From assembly GCF_030247185.1 (NCBI RefSeq), contig NC_080572.1:218207435-218271434 (forward strand): DNA of 64,000 nucleotides. Direction: 5' to 3'. Below the pieces are notes generated by a model, which searched no databases, had not been told where the DNA came from, and saw only the letters and a program-made list of their open reading frames with translations. Positions 31,501 to 43,350 of this stretch are shown piece by piece. A program made the translations under genes and the position numbers. Origin of the DNA: Malaya genurostris. Lineage: Eukaryota > Arthropoda > Insecta > Diptera > Culicidae. Positions within the stretch are counted from its first letter, which is position 1. The number at the start of each line of letters is the position of its first letter.

Positions 31501-34190
31501 TTTCCCAGTTTTCGCTCAATCGAGTTTCCAAACTTTCGTATCGATACGTGCTATTTGTGTAAATTATAGTTACGGGCACGGATCGCTGCAGCTACGGATC
31601 CATGAGCATATGAATTCGACGGTCAATCGTAAATTATGTGTTCCGGAAAATTAAACAAATTTTCCAATTGATTACACATTCTCATTGTTAGTAAATAGAA
31701 TGTACGTGCTAAATTGTTGCTGCAAAAATTACTGTGCGCGGAATGCGTAAATGTTTAACTCTTCAATTTCAACGTTTCCGAGTCCGTTAAAAATCCCAAG
31801 AGTTGTTAACTCTAGCAGATCAAAGAGCAATCATTCGATAATAGAAACAATGCTACATTGAATGACTAATTCCCTAATTGAGGCAACACAGGACAACTCT
31901 TGAATGCACGTGACCACGACACCATTGTTTACGCTAAGCCACGTGGCTCTAGTTGAAGACAACACTTTGGCAGCCTAAGGGGTGAGTTGCATATGCATGC
32001 GGTAGCTGATTATCCTGTCATTAAATGGGCACCGTGTTCCTTCGGGAACGTTCGCCACACTACAAAGGCTAGAGCAAAGTGCATAATCCCATTGTTACGG
32101 AAGGTTCATTGTAATGTGCTACTGTTTCCTACTCTCTATAGCGTGAATGGTTTTTTGCGCCAACCACAGTCGCGAATGCCAGTGCGCCTTCAAGGCACTA
32201 CTTGACTGGGAAAGTCGAGTTTCACGCTCGTAGGGAATGGAATAGATTTCAAAAGCTTCCTGGGAGTTTGTTGTTGCGGTGGTTCTCAGTTATGATTTCG
32301 ATTCATTCTTCGTCGATACAAAGGTGCATTGTTCGAGGATTGTTCCCGTAGGCACTTCATGTACCTTAGGATGAGAACTGATTTTTTTTCTATAGCGCGA
32401 GTGAAATCCGCACTAAACTCTGAACTGACATTTGAACTTACTGTTCAATTCTAATATTTCCGATTTATCAAAATTAAACAAAGCGTTCGAGGAGTCTTTC
32501 TTCAAAAAGCAAAATACGTTTATCTAATATAAAACTGAATTAATTTGTTCCACATTCGTGATTTATTTGACTAAATAGAGCTCATCAAATCGGATCAATC
32601 TTTCATACAATTTCAATGAACGAAAACATGAAATTTGATAAATACGAAATTACGAATGATACGAATATACGAAAATTCGTACACTGAAATCTTTTTTAGG
32701 CGGCTTTTTATGGGAGTTTCGATGTTATGCGTTTTTCCGAAGTTATGGCGTTTTTTCGATTTTTGTGCAATGTCCTAAAAAGTATGTATCGTTGAGATTT
32801 AGAGTTATCTTAAAAAAAATGTTTTTTTTTTCAATATAATAGACTCTATAGGACTTTGTATTTATAGGACTAGAGTTTGATATTGAAAGCGAAATCGGAC
32901 TTTTTAATCACGCATGCAATCATCGAATTTTCAAAAAAAAAATCCGCTCAGAAACATGGACAATTTTTGAGTCTCAGACCCGATGTCCTTTTTTTAAATT
33001 TATTTCATAGTGAACAGTGTTGGTGATTGCCGATAATTTGACAGAAGCTGCTCGATATTTATCTATATTGTATACAACATTTTCAATTCGGTAGAAGATG
33101 CTACAAGAACTCGTGTCTCTAAATGCATGAACCGTGAGAGAATTTTTCTACATTTCTTCGCTCCACTTCATACTCTGAGTATTTCACGGCCCTTAAAAAA
33201 AATACAGTCTGATAATGATCGTTGCTGTGTGGAATTTCCCAAGAGAGAATCGCAAGTTGACAATTATCGCAGAAAGTCGAATCGATGATTCGACTTGATG
33301 ATTCTCATACTAGGTAGCAATATTTCAAAACCCTTGTGTGGAGCATTTACATACATTTTCATAGACAAAGCTTATACAAAGGTCATATGCACACAGTTAG
33401 AATGAGCAGCAATAGTAAAATGATTCTATAGAATTGGATCGCGAAACGACAATAAGCAACCGTTTGTTGCTTCAGAAAGAATCTCCACAGCAGCGTGCTA
33501 ACCTTTGATTCTCAGAAATGTCATCGAGAGAAATTCGCTCTCGCACTGATGTCTATTCTATGTTAAATGAACCATGCCGGGTTTTTGTTGCTGCGATGAT
33601 ATCCGTCTCTCTTTTACATACATTTTCATAGACAAAGCACAGATTGAATCGTGTGAAGAGTTGCTAGTGAGCGTTCTTTGATACGATAAAAGCCATCCTT
33701 GGTAGTGAATATGACTTTCTTTACTATGCGGCGCCTTTCCATAAGTTTTTCTCCATATCATCGAAAATATGGTCAGCAATTTATGATAAAATTTCCAGTA
33801 GTATGAGATAACCACAAATAACTTAAAATGGAAGTTTGCTAAAATGATTGGTATGAGCGAGCATTAAGGGGAAATTCAGTGGCAAAATAGAGCGAGCAAA
33901 AATTCAACCAAACGAATTGAGCGAATCATCGCACAAAAAGTATCGTATAAAACGATACATAGAAATATGAAATATTCTCAGTGGTTGCGTGTAGTGAGCT
34001 TACGACATGTTTTGTTCGCTGTTTTTGACACTAACTATGTAAACTAAAATGCCAAATTGATTTTCTCGCTTAGGGCGGAGTTCTCCATTGTTACAGATCA
34101 AAACCTTTGGCATGATGACAATACTTCATCTCGCTGATTCCAACTATGTATCATTTTATAAAGGAACTGAACAACATTCAAACAAGATCT
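31500..34190. other. No recognisable gene
   Basis: AT-rich sequence. It holds a half copy of the 30272 MITE (32684-32765), a short perfect palindrome AAGTCGAATC-GAT-GATTCGACTT at 33274-33296, and two copies of TACATACATTTTCATAGACA (about 33349 and 33617). No exon or domain recognised. Confidence 0.4.
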
Positions 34191-34193
34191 CTT

Positions 34194-34990
34194 GATGTGG
34201 AACACATCTTTATTTTCTATATAGGGGTGCAAATTAGAAACTCAAGGAAAAATACACCTAGAAATGTGGTCAGGTTTTAAACACTTACAGCTCAGTATAC
34301 TTTGTATCAATTATTAATATTATTTCATTATGTGATTGGAAATATTTCTAAGATTCGATTTGAATGTATCAAGTCACGTATTTTTAATTATAAATGATTG
34401 AAATTTAGATTAGTAGCGAGCAGTGTCCTATTTTGTCTGCCAAACATATCCAGCATATCGGATTTCCCTGCCATAGACGACGGTTTTGAAGGAGTAAGCG
34501 ATATATCAAAGGGAAAGCATCGCTCTGATTGGTCAATCGATGCAAAAGCGAAGCTGTAGGAAGCACGCTAATCTATAAATAGAAGCAAAATTATAGCTAA
34601 TGTTTCAGTCCTACGCGTAGCATGCTAGAGATAGGTTGTTGCCTGACAGCAAGACAAAATGTGCCATAAAACGATTTGAAGCTTTAGTTGGTGTGCTCTG
34701 ATCTTGTGTCATGCAAGCTCGGATGAAATTCCATGTAATGTCGTTTCGCCTGAGAAATTGACATCTACCCCAGGGTAAATTTTGAGTGCTTAAGATTAAT
34801 TTCTAATTTATATAAGATGAACTCGATTGATAATAAGAAAAAGTTTATCGCTTCAACCGAAATCGCAGAATGGTAGAGAAACTTAACGCTATGAAAATAA
34901 CTTCTTGCATACAAAACTTGAACACAAGCATGGTGAAGAGAAGCTTTAATATCAAAATCGTATCGCAGGTACATACAAAGATATAATTGC
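34194..34990 (+). repeat. Repeat family C, uninterrupted copy
   Basis: Starts GATGTGGAACACATCTTTAT. The same family occurs as two halves at 40815-40935 and 50300-50800, separated by the long-inverted-repeat element. This copy shows the empty insertion site, TATCAATTATTAATATTA (about 34305-34322). Between 34430 and 34690 it has sequence not matched in the split copy, including a promoter-like cluster. Confidence 0.7.
34528..34610 (+). promoter_or_regulatory. Core-promoter-like cluster inside repeat C
   Basis: In order: ATTGG (a reverse CCAAT box, 34528), ATGCAAAA (octamer-like, 34540), TATAAATA (34574) and TCAGTC (34605), an insect-type initiator placed about 31 bp after the TATA box. Spacing fits a Pol II core promoter. 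No recognisable coding sequence follows; the first ATG opens a frame of only a few codons. Confidence 0.4.
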
Positions 34991-34999
34991 ATACATTTG

Positions 35000-35530
35000 G
35001 GATATGGGTGTAATTTCGTCGGCTATAAAACAAACAATGTTCGGTGTTGGTTCCTAATCAAGATCAATCTAGGCAGACTCTCGTGCAATTGCGGATTCAA
35101 AAATGTAACGATTGATTGAACTGTTTGATTGTAGATCATTAGAAATTTTGGTTGCCTTGTTCCACATCAATGGTTCGAACAACCCCATGGGGCTGATTGT
35201 AGTTTTTTTAAACGGCGACACCTAGAATAAAGTGTTTACTTGCGTTCATTGATTCAGTTTCGATTTTGTGTTACAGAATTTAAACACTTGAACAAACTAC
35301 ATGAAAGAACACGTGTGAATCAATACCGCGGAACGATTTTTCCTTATTTTTGTTTGCAACAAATCGTTTGCAAAATCGTCTTATTTCAAATATTCAAGTT
35401 TTGGCATAACATTCCTTTTGTGGAATTTGGCCTTACTGTTTCAACAGACTTCGCAGTCGATTCATAGCGTACAGAATCATTGCATGGCTAGTACTACGCT
35501 CCTACTGACACTAAGAACTCTTTTTTTTTC
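35000..35530. other. No recognisable gene
   Basis: AT-rich sequence. TGTTTCAACAGACTTCGCAG at about 35438 also occurs on the opposite strand near 19960 inside the TTAA-bounded element, hinting at shared repeat ancestry. Nothing else seen. Confidence 0.35.
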
Positions 35531-35534
35531 ATTA

Positions 35535-35960
35535 GATGGTGTTCCAAATTCACAGTCCAATTTGTTTTTTGGTTTACGGTTAGCTCTCGGATTCTAACAA
35601 CAACAGTCACATCAAATATGTAAGAATACATTCAGATATATTAATAAAATATGCATCCATGATGGTTCGTTGAATAAGCAATCTTTTTGATGGCAATTTT
35701 CTGTTCATTATGTGTTGTCAATTCTTTGTATGCCGGTGAATGAAACAACATAATTATGAATTGAATATGCCTCAGGATCAATTAAACATTTTCAGTAGCT
35801 CTTGCTTCTCAATGTCTGCTTATTGCCTTGACATTCATCTATTAAGCAATCCATCACATCACTTGAGGCATAAGGTTCAAGGTGATATACTGGTAGAAAA
35901 TAAGAGTTAAGAGCTTTGAAAGAAAAAATGTTCATGGGAGAAGACCTATTGCTCATGGTT
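35535..35960 (+). repeat. Dispersed repeat family D, copy 2
   Basis: Diverged copy of 23730-24192, ending GTTCATGGGAGAAGACCTAT. This copy has no retrotransposon at the position where retrotransposon 1 sits in copy 1. Confidence 0.55.
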
Positions 35961-36818
35961 TCGTGAGAAATTGAAATGATTGGTTTCACGATTTTCTAAT
36001 CATGAGATCAGTAGCGGATTTCTTTCCGTGTATACACGAAAGTTGGAGACATAACACATGTGCTGAAAAGTTCGGGGCCTGGCACATAGATGGCGCTAGT
36101 TTGATTTCCGTCACATTTTTTCTGTTATTACTAACCTTTAAAATACAGCTGTTAAAATTTCATGATATTCTATTCATTACGTTGTGAGTTTTTGTGCTGG
36201 GAGGGACGCTACTTTTGTTATTTTCAGAACAATGTATCTAAAACAATTTCGTGTTTTAATTTTACACTGCTTCTTGTGAAAAAATACCGTTCAAGTGAAG
36301 CAATTGCTTGAGAAGTGTTATGGAGATTCCGCTCCATCAGTAACAACAATAAAACGTTGGCTTGCTAATTTCAAACGTGGTCGTAGAGACAATGATGATG
36401 CAGAACGCAGTGGATGTCCAAATTAGGCGGTAACACCAGAAGTCGTTTTGAATGATCGAAAAGTGAAGTTGCATGAGTTAGCTGACATCGTGAAGATATC
36501 AAAAGAACGTGTTGGATTTATATTGCAAGAGCATTTGCCTATGAGGAAGCTTTGTTCAAAGCGGGTGTCGCGTTTGCTCACTGTTGATAAAAAACGAGAA
36601 CGTGTTGATGATTCTGAACAGTGTTTGACCATGTTTAAACGTAGCCAACCGGAATTTTTGCGTCAATATGTGACAATGAATGAAACATGGATTAATCACT
36701 TCACTACGGATTCAAAACGATCGTCATCTGAGTGGACAGCAACTGGTGGACCTCATCCAAAGCACAACAGTCGACCGGAAAGGTTATGGTCTCGGTATTT
36801 TGGGATGAGCGTAGTGTA

Positions 36819-37938
36819 AGGAGTGTATCGAAAAATAGTTAGAACATTGAATATTTAATAAAAAAGCGAAAAAAAAAACATATTTTTACATCAGTTTTCG
36901 ATATATTGTAGAAATATTACATTTTTATGCATTTCACTGATTATATTGAAGAAAATCCTAGTTTCTGTGAAACGCTCGCACTTTGGACTTGACACAAATT
37001 GTACATTATTTTTTGACAACCACTGTAGAACGGAGTTGGCGTAGCGGGCTGAAGCCAAATCCGGCCAGAAGAGAGGAGGAGCCTTATGCTTTCTGTACAG
37101 TGGCAGCATTCTCTTCTTCAAACATTCTTCCTTGTACACCTTGGCGTTAATTGTTCCCCTTCATGAAGAAAATCGACGACCGCAAACCACAGGTACAAAT
37201 TGCTTGCCAGACCAACACCTTCTGCCCAAGCTTTTCTATCGCCACCTTGATGTCAGCGTCGTCCAGCTTCTGGTACACCGATTTCGTATAATATTGCGGT
37301 CCGGGCAGCGCTCGAGAGTCTTCCTTGGCGTAGGTTTCGTCGTCGATCAGGATGCATCCGTCTTTATTCTGTAGAATCCGGTTATACAGTTTTCGCGCTT
37401 TTGTTTTGGCCTGAACTTGCTGTACCAGGGACTTTTTCGGCGCCTTCTGTTTCTTGTACGTTTTCAGGGAGCTCCGAACTTTGATCCGTTGAATCATCCC
37501 GATGCTGGTGTTGAACTGCTTGGCCAAATCCCGCGTCGACGCCGTTGGGTTTTTCCTGATGTACTCAACCACTTTTAAGACCCGGCCGGCCTGGCTGGGA
37601 CCCGTTTTCCTTCCGGATCGGGACAAATCCTTCATGGAAAGGGTCTTACCGACCTTCTCGATAATATTTTTGACACTGGTGTGGTGCACTTTCACCCGTT
37701 TTGCAATTTCGTTGTACGTGACACCACTTTCTGAGCACCAAGTGTGCAGAATTTTCTTTAGCGTTTCCGGATCAATTCGACTCATCATTGAAACGATAAA
37801 CCGTACCGAAACCAATCTATTGCGCAGCTGTTATTGACATGTAAACAAACATGTCACCGCGAAACACGCTGCAAAAAATTACGCCATTTCAGAGTAATAA
37901 CTGTTCGAATGTTGCTAACTACTTATCGATACATTCCT
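36819..37938 (-). mobile_element. ITmD37E-type transposon nested in mariner
   Basis: Terminal inverted repeats of about 35 bp: left AGGAGTGTATCGAAAAATAG, right in reverse complement AGGAATGTATCGATAAGTAG, followed by similar TTAG and AACATT stretches. TA duplications at 36817-36818 and 37939-37940 flank the element. It encodes a minus-strand transposase with an internal deletion near its C-terminus. ITmD37E elements were first described in mosquitoes. Confidence 0.88.
36891..37788 (-). pseudogene. ITmD37E-type transposase, frameshifted and C-terminally deleted
   Basis: It starts MMSRIDPETLKKILHTWCSE. An N-terminal bipartite helix-turn-helix region (VTYNEIAKRVKVHHTSVKNI; ASTRDLAKQFNTSIGMIQRI) is followed by a basic linker. 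The first catalytic Asp is in ILIDDETYAK, followed by LPGPQYYTK and VLVWQAICTCG. A frameshift occurs near 37145. The next frame continues KEECLKKRMLPLYRKHKAPP with the second Asp in LFWPDLASARYA. The region with the final catalytic Glu (PNCPQLRPIE in relatives) is deleted, with NNVQFV joined to text resembling the extreme C-terminus. The product cannot be active. Confidence 0.85.
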
Positions 37939-38419
37939 TAATATTTATCGATTATCTTGAGAAAGAAAATACCATTAACAGTGAAAATTATATAGCGTTA
38001 TTGAAGCGTTTGAAAGCTGAAATTGCAAAAACCGACCGCATATGCAAAGAAAAAAATATTGTTTCATCAAGATAACGAAAACCATATCACAAGTCAATTA
38101 AAACAATGGCAAAACTACATGAATTGAATTTCGAATTGCTCCCACATTCACCGTATTCGCCAGATTTGCCTCCCAGCAACTACTGGTTGTTCGCAGACCT
38201 GAAAAAATGCTCGCCGGTAAGAAATTTCGCACGAATGACGAGGTTATCGCTGAAACTCAGGCCTATTGTGAGGCACAAGATAAATCATTCTACATAAGAA
38301 GTATTGAAATGTTAGAGCGTTGGAATGAATGGAATGGAGATTAAGTTGATGAATAAAGTTAATTTTCAACCAAAAAAATCTATTCACCACATTGAAACGT
38401 TCATATTCGGGAATACTCA

Positions 38420-40810
38420 AAATGATTGGTGATGCTCGTTATTTTTAATATTTCTGATGCAAAGTCACTGCTAAACGTAATTAATTTACAGAACTGCTTT
38501 GGGGTAATTATATTTGCTCTTCTATCTTTTATCTGCATAACATAAACATGTAGATACGAACCACGAACATTTGGAATGTGTTACTCTATTGAACTATGAA
38601 CTCACGCAAATTTAAAAATTGTATAGGGCAAATCATTCTGCCGAAGATTACCATCCGACGTCCGTGTAGGCTGGCAATGTTTACTATATTAATTATGTCA
38701 TGTTTAGGGCAAGGATAAAGGCGCAATTAGGGATGTTGTGACAAGTGTATAATAGAAGTCGCAATTTTCAGCCCGCAATTCCCAATTGGTGTCGCATGTT
38801 ACAATGAGCTCTAATCACGGGGTTACGGAATTGAAAGAGTTGCAACATCAAATCAGCATAAAAATTTTGATGATCTCTCCCCCACTGATGATGACAGAGT
38901 GATTTGCCTGTCGAGGGGTTGAGAAATTCGTCACCTGCTCATTAAAATGTCACGATTCTGCTGGATACTGACAGTGGCAAAGGTTGCCGAAGTTAACTGC
39001 TGCTGTTCAGATTTTCCAGCCGAATATCGTTGCTTTTGTCAGTGAGGTTGATTTAATTATTATCTTACTTTTGTGGGATTCGGAAAATGTTCCTGCCTCT
39101 TGATCTTTCACCGTATCTGTCGCATCGTATCACAAACGAGGGAAGGGGTTTTGGTCGGTATAGATTCGATGTGGGATGTGGGCAGGATCGCATGCCGGCA
39201 TGTGGGTGAGCTCATTGAGAATGGGACAAATCGGAAATTACATTAGCTGCATACAATATATTGTGATTGATTGATTTATTACTGCCACGTAGCCGTCAAA
39301 TTGAGCGGGATTAATGAAGTGTGTTATAAAGCTGCTGATAATTTTGGATGTTTCTAAATTCAAGAAACCAAAACCAAAACAATCATCTTCATATTTTTTA
39401 TAGTATCAAGCATTTCAGACCTATTCACTTTTCGTATTTTTCTTATAATAAGTGACGTTGTATAATATCTACTAATTGTAAACGTTCATCCTTAATCAAA
39501 TCACTCACGTCCTTGCCTACTAGTGATCTTGTTGAACACGCTAGAGAGACTACCGTCACCACCCGCGTTGACATTTGTTTCCTCTATTCAGAAAATGGCA
39601 TGAAAATCACCCTATTTTTCCAGTAAAGCCAAAATCCAAGCACAGAAATTATATCAACTTCACAAGGCATCAGTGCGGAGGGAACTTGAAAAGGAAATTA
39701 TTAGGTGCGCACAGCAAACGCCCGCCTCCCCATCCCAGTTCATTGGTTTGCTATGAAGATCCCGGATTACACGCAACAACGGAACGGAATAATACCCGGA
39801 TGAGTTCCAGAACCGACACACGATTGTGCCGATTTTTTGGTGAGGGTCCCTGCAGGGAAGCGAAACTGACTATCTTATTTTATTTTTTTTGCTTGTTTTG
39901 CCTTTCCCTGCTTGCACGGTGCTCAGACAAACGGCAATCGTCCAATTTAATTCAATTTGTACGAATCTTTTGTTCAGACACGGTCGGGGTACTACAATTC
40001 TTCTGCCGGAACGTGGCGGCGTGGTCGTGGTTATTGCATCAGCGTAAGTCGGTTCAAGGAAACAGCAAAACAAGTTTTCCTTTGCAACCCACCGACAGGG
40101 TGGAGAAATTCTATTCATATTCATGAGCAAATCAGTGTTCGAAAAGTTATTCTTTCCAAAGAAGATGAGTTTTCGAATATATTGAAGTGGGACACAATCG
40201 TCATACATTTACTGTTCAACGCCATACGGAATAGAAAACATTCTAAGTTTAGTTGATGAAAGTGTTTTGTGTGACGAAACAACTAATAAACAAAAAAATT
40301 ATGTTAACTACCAGAAGATTTGGACAGTCTCGAAAACAGTTGCAACTTTGGCAAAACAAAATGCAAATGATGCGATGAAATCGTACGTACACTAATTCCA
40401 TTCGTTCTCGAATCCCTCATTCTAACCGGATATTCTAGCTGAGCCGGCATCGAATCACTAACTAATCGCTCCAAGGTATTTATTCGCGTTTGTTCTTTCC
40501 TCAGTGCCTTTGATATATCGCAGCGTATTTCATTTCCACGTTTGATATTCTTCTGTAATCCTATTACCGACCATCAGGGTGTGAATTTGCATCACTTTTG
40601 CCACGGTAGGTAGATTTTGGTTTCACTCCTCGAAAGCGATTTATGCCTAGGAGGCCGGATTTAACCTGCTGCGGACGGAAGCGTAATCAGGGTTTCTGGT
40701 GGGTGATTAGAAATTGAAAACTAACTGTTTCCATTATATCAGTTTGAGTGATTTTTGCGAGCTCAGTTTTTGAAATGTCAAAAAACAAGATTTTGTAATG
40801 CACGAAACGA
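38420..40810. other. No recognisable gene
   Basis: Apparently low-repeat sequence. The longest open stretch (39575-40126 plus) lacks a recognisable domain. It contains a hydrophobic run (LTILFYFFCLFCLSLLA) and arginine-rich ends, but there is no good start context, no splice support and no codon pattern that convinces me. Confidence 0.4.
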
Positions 40811-40814
40811 TTTT

Positions 40815-40935
40815 GATGTGGAACACATCTTTATTTTCTATATAGGGGTGCAAATCAGAAACTCAAGGAAAAATACACGTGGAAATGGGGTCAGGTTTAG
40901 AACACTTCCAACTCAGTCAATTTTGTATCAATTAT
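40815..40935 (+). repeat. Repeat family C, left half of a split copy
   Basis: About 120 bp nearly identical to 34194-34312, from GATGTGGAACACATCTTTAT to TTTTGTATCAATTAT, where it is interrupted by the CACTCC end of the long-inverted-repeat element. The right half is at 50300-50800. Confidence 0.8.
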
Positions 40936-41640
40936 CACTCCAAATGCCAAGCCCGAAAAAAAGTTAGAACGGTAACTTTGAGCTGTCATAGCTCAGCTGT
41001 TTTTCAACGGATCTCGATAAATTTTACACCCTCGAATTTTGTACAGTTCGTAGATTATTTTAAGTATGTCATTATTGACAATCGGTTAGGCGAAATCAAT
41101 GAAAATGTGATTTTTCCCGTTCCAGGTTTTTTTTCAGGCACAAAAAATGCCCTATCTGCTATCTAATTTTGTTTCCTTTGGCATCAACGTCGCGACTGAA
41201 TATTGAGAGCTCCAACTTTATCGAGTCATAACTTTGTTGATAGTAAACCGATTTTCAAAATTTGTTCACCATTGGAATGGTACTAGTTTCAGAAATAAAA
41301 TGCACTAAAACATACGTAAAATAGAATTGTCTACCTGAAGTTGTAGAGAAAACTGTAAACAGAAGGCCACAAAAAAGATGGGATTTTTTACAATGGTCGT
41401 AAATATCTCTGAATTCAAAGCGATGACCTATATGTTTTTATACATCATTGGATAACTCATAAAACCAGTTACAAATAAGGCTAAACTAGCAGTTTTTTTA
41501 TATTCAAAAACATCTAAAAATAAATGACAAACACTAAAAAAATTCAAATTTTAGTTATTTTTACAAAATGCTTAGAAATTAAAGCGGTGATATACACTTT
41601 TCATACACTTAATTATTGTTATTAATACTCACGATTATTT
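40936..41640 (+). repeat. Left inverted arm of the long-TIR element
   Basis: Contains GGTAACTTTGAGCTGTCATA, AATTTTACACCCTCGAATTT and TCACCATTGGAATGGTACTA, all present in reverse complement in the right arm. The frame SINFTPSNFVQFVDYFKYVI is shared with the other arm but has no recognisable domain. It is probably conserved only because the arms match. Confidence 0.8.
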
Positions 41641-41721
41641 ATAACAAATTAAACTCAATGTTCTTAAGGAGAATCTAAAAACAAACGGCATAAATACAGA
41701 AATTTTCAAAACATTTTGCCT

Positions 41722-42800
41722 TGCTCATATGGAAAGGTTATGCAATCACTGTGAAAACCGACTTTTGAACCGAGACCCGGAGGGCCGCGTGTCATATACC
41801 ATTCGACTCAGTTCCTCGAGTACGCAAAATGTCTGTATGTGTGTGTATGTATGTATGTATGTAACATTTTTTTGTACTCACTTTTCTGAGAGATGGCTGA
41901 ACCGATTTTCAAAAACTTAGATTCAAATGGAAGGTATGAATGTCTTATACAAAGTTCCTGAATTTCATTTCGATTCAACTTCCGGTTCCGGAATTACAAG
42001 GTGATTAGTATAAAACTACAATTTCAAATTATTTCATCACTTTGCTCAGATGGCGTGGCAGATTTAACCAAAATTAGGTTCAAATGAAAGGTCTCATAGT
42101 CCTATATAAAACTCCAAAGTTCTATCAGAATGCGACTTCCGGTTCCGGAATTATAGGGTGAAGTCTGTTGAAAATTAATACAGTCACTTAAAGTGGCGAA
42201 ACAAAAAAACATAAATAAAAAAAACCGGTTCTGGCTATCCTGATTCCCGGTTTCCGATTCCGAAAGCACCGGAAAAAGTATTCATTTATTCCAAAATGGA
42301 TCTCACTCAGCTATGGATTGACAAATTTTCACAAATGAATATAAGTTCAAATGAAAAGTCTCGTGGTCCCATATTGAATTCCTGAATTTCAGCCGACACC
42401 AATTCCGAACAACCGTTTGCGGAATTACAGGGTGAAGATTATTAAAATATTTTTACCGTTACTAAAAGCGCTAAGTAAAACACGTTAAATAATTTCTAAA
42501 CTTACCTCAAAACTAGTCCAATCGATAGTCATTGTCAATAGACGGCCAAACAAATTGATGTCCGCTTTTCTGATTCCCGGTTTTCGATTACCGACCGGAT
42601 ATCGTGACTATAGACTCGGAAATGGATCCCAGTCACTTTTCTCGAACCGACTTCGATTGTACCGGTTCCCGGACTCCTGTTTCGGAAGTACCTGCAAAAG
42701 TGCAACTCACTTCGTTTTCTCAGAAACGGTCTTATCGATCTGAGAACTGCTTTACTCTGTAGGTTATACTGGTTGATGATGAGAAAGGCATCATTACACC
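41722..42800 (+). repeat. Repeat family R, most complete copy
   Basis: From GGAAAGGTTATGCAATCACT to ATGAGAAAGGCATCATTACA. The 5' part holds CCATTCGACTCAGTTCCTCG and a TGTATGTATG tract. Then come about four degenerate modules with GATGGCTGAACCGATTTTCA, ATTCAAATGAAAGGTCT and ACTTCCGGTTCCGGAATTA. It interrupts the left arm side of the long-TIR element. Confidence 0.65.
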
Positions 42801-43009
42801 ACGAGTTCAAGTTCTACTTTCTTATTGTACAAAGCCATCGCAAAAATTAAGAATTTCCGTTTAAAACTAAAAATCTATTCCATTGCCGTTTCAACCTTCC
42901 GAGCGAACGGACGGGATTTGGATTTACTGCGAAAGCATTGAAAACCAGTTGTGTGTGTGTGATAAAGTGGTCGGACGATCGAAACGATATTGTGTGATAG
43001 ACAATAGTG

Positions 43010-43200
43010 CTTTTTCCTCTGAGAGGTTTTTTTCGCATTATATAATAGAACAGTGCCTTATTGTGAGCGGTGGATCGAAACGGTACCGTTAGCCGGTTAT
43101 TGTTTCGGCGATCAAGGCCAAGTGTGCGGATTATAAACAAGCGGCCATTGTGTGAGGATTATAAATAAGTGTGCTTTTTCCTCTCGGAGGTTTTTTGCAC
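43010..43200 (+). repeat. Duplicated motif in the 5'UTR of retrotransposon 2
   Basis: GTGCTTTTTCCTCTGAGAGG then TTTTTTTCGCA (43007-43037) recurs as GTGCTTTTTCCTCTCGGAGG then TTTTTTGCACA (43170-43202). AGTGTGCGGATTATAAACAA and AGGATTATAAATAAGTGTGC also pair. This 5'UTR iteration is placed like that in retrotransposon 1, though the sequences differ. Confidence 0.65.
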
Positions 43201-43350
43201 ATCATCAAAGCGGCGATACGCCGACCGACGAAGACCAGCTTGGTGTCCCCCGTTGGATCTTAAGTTAAGTACCGTTACTTCGATTATTCGTTTTTGACCA
43301 TTATATTTCCCCCCGAATTACTTGTTTCTGCGCGGAAGTAGTTCCGCGAC

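Larger units (their letters stand above)
36230..38343 (+). pseudogene. mariner (DD34D) transposase, interrupted
   Basis: The first part holds the helix-turn-helix region (QLLEKCYGDSAPSVTTIKRW, FKRGRRDNDDAERSG) and the block with the first catalytic residue, where the usual DETW reads NETW. The second part begins IFIDYLEKENTINSENYIAL and carries ELLPHSPYSPDL and SNYWLFADL, so the third Asp (SDYW in the family) is Asn. Stops at LLKK and after SGCPN and frameshifts near 38070 add to the damage. The text on either side of the insert is in the same frame (FWDERSV then IFIDYLEK), matching the family FWDxxGIIFIDYLEK. It is inactive by loss of two catalytic residues. Confidence 0.85.
36059..38400 (+). 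mobile_element. mariner element split by a nested transposon
   Basis: A TGTGCTGAAAAGTTCGGGG end at about 36060 resembles mariner termini. Coding sequence for the N-terminal half runs to 36818 and resumes at 37939. The 1.12-kb insert between is an ITmD37E-type element. The far terminal repeat after 38345 is too degraded to place, so the right boundary is approximate. Confidence 0.75.

Noticed and set aside
39575..40126. 183-residue plus-strand open stretch
   Set aside because: No recognisable domain, no ATG in good context at its start, and composition typical of random AT-balanced sequence apart from one hydrophobic run.
40879..41166. Shared frame in the two arms of the long-TIR element (SINFTPSNFVQ...)
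   Set aside because: It is open in both arms because the arms are copies of one another, with no domain, start or promoter evidence.
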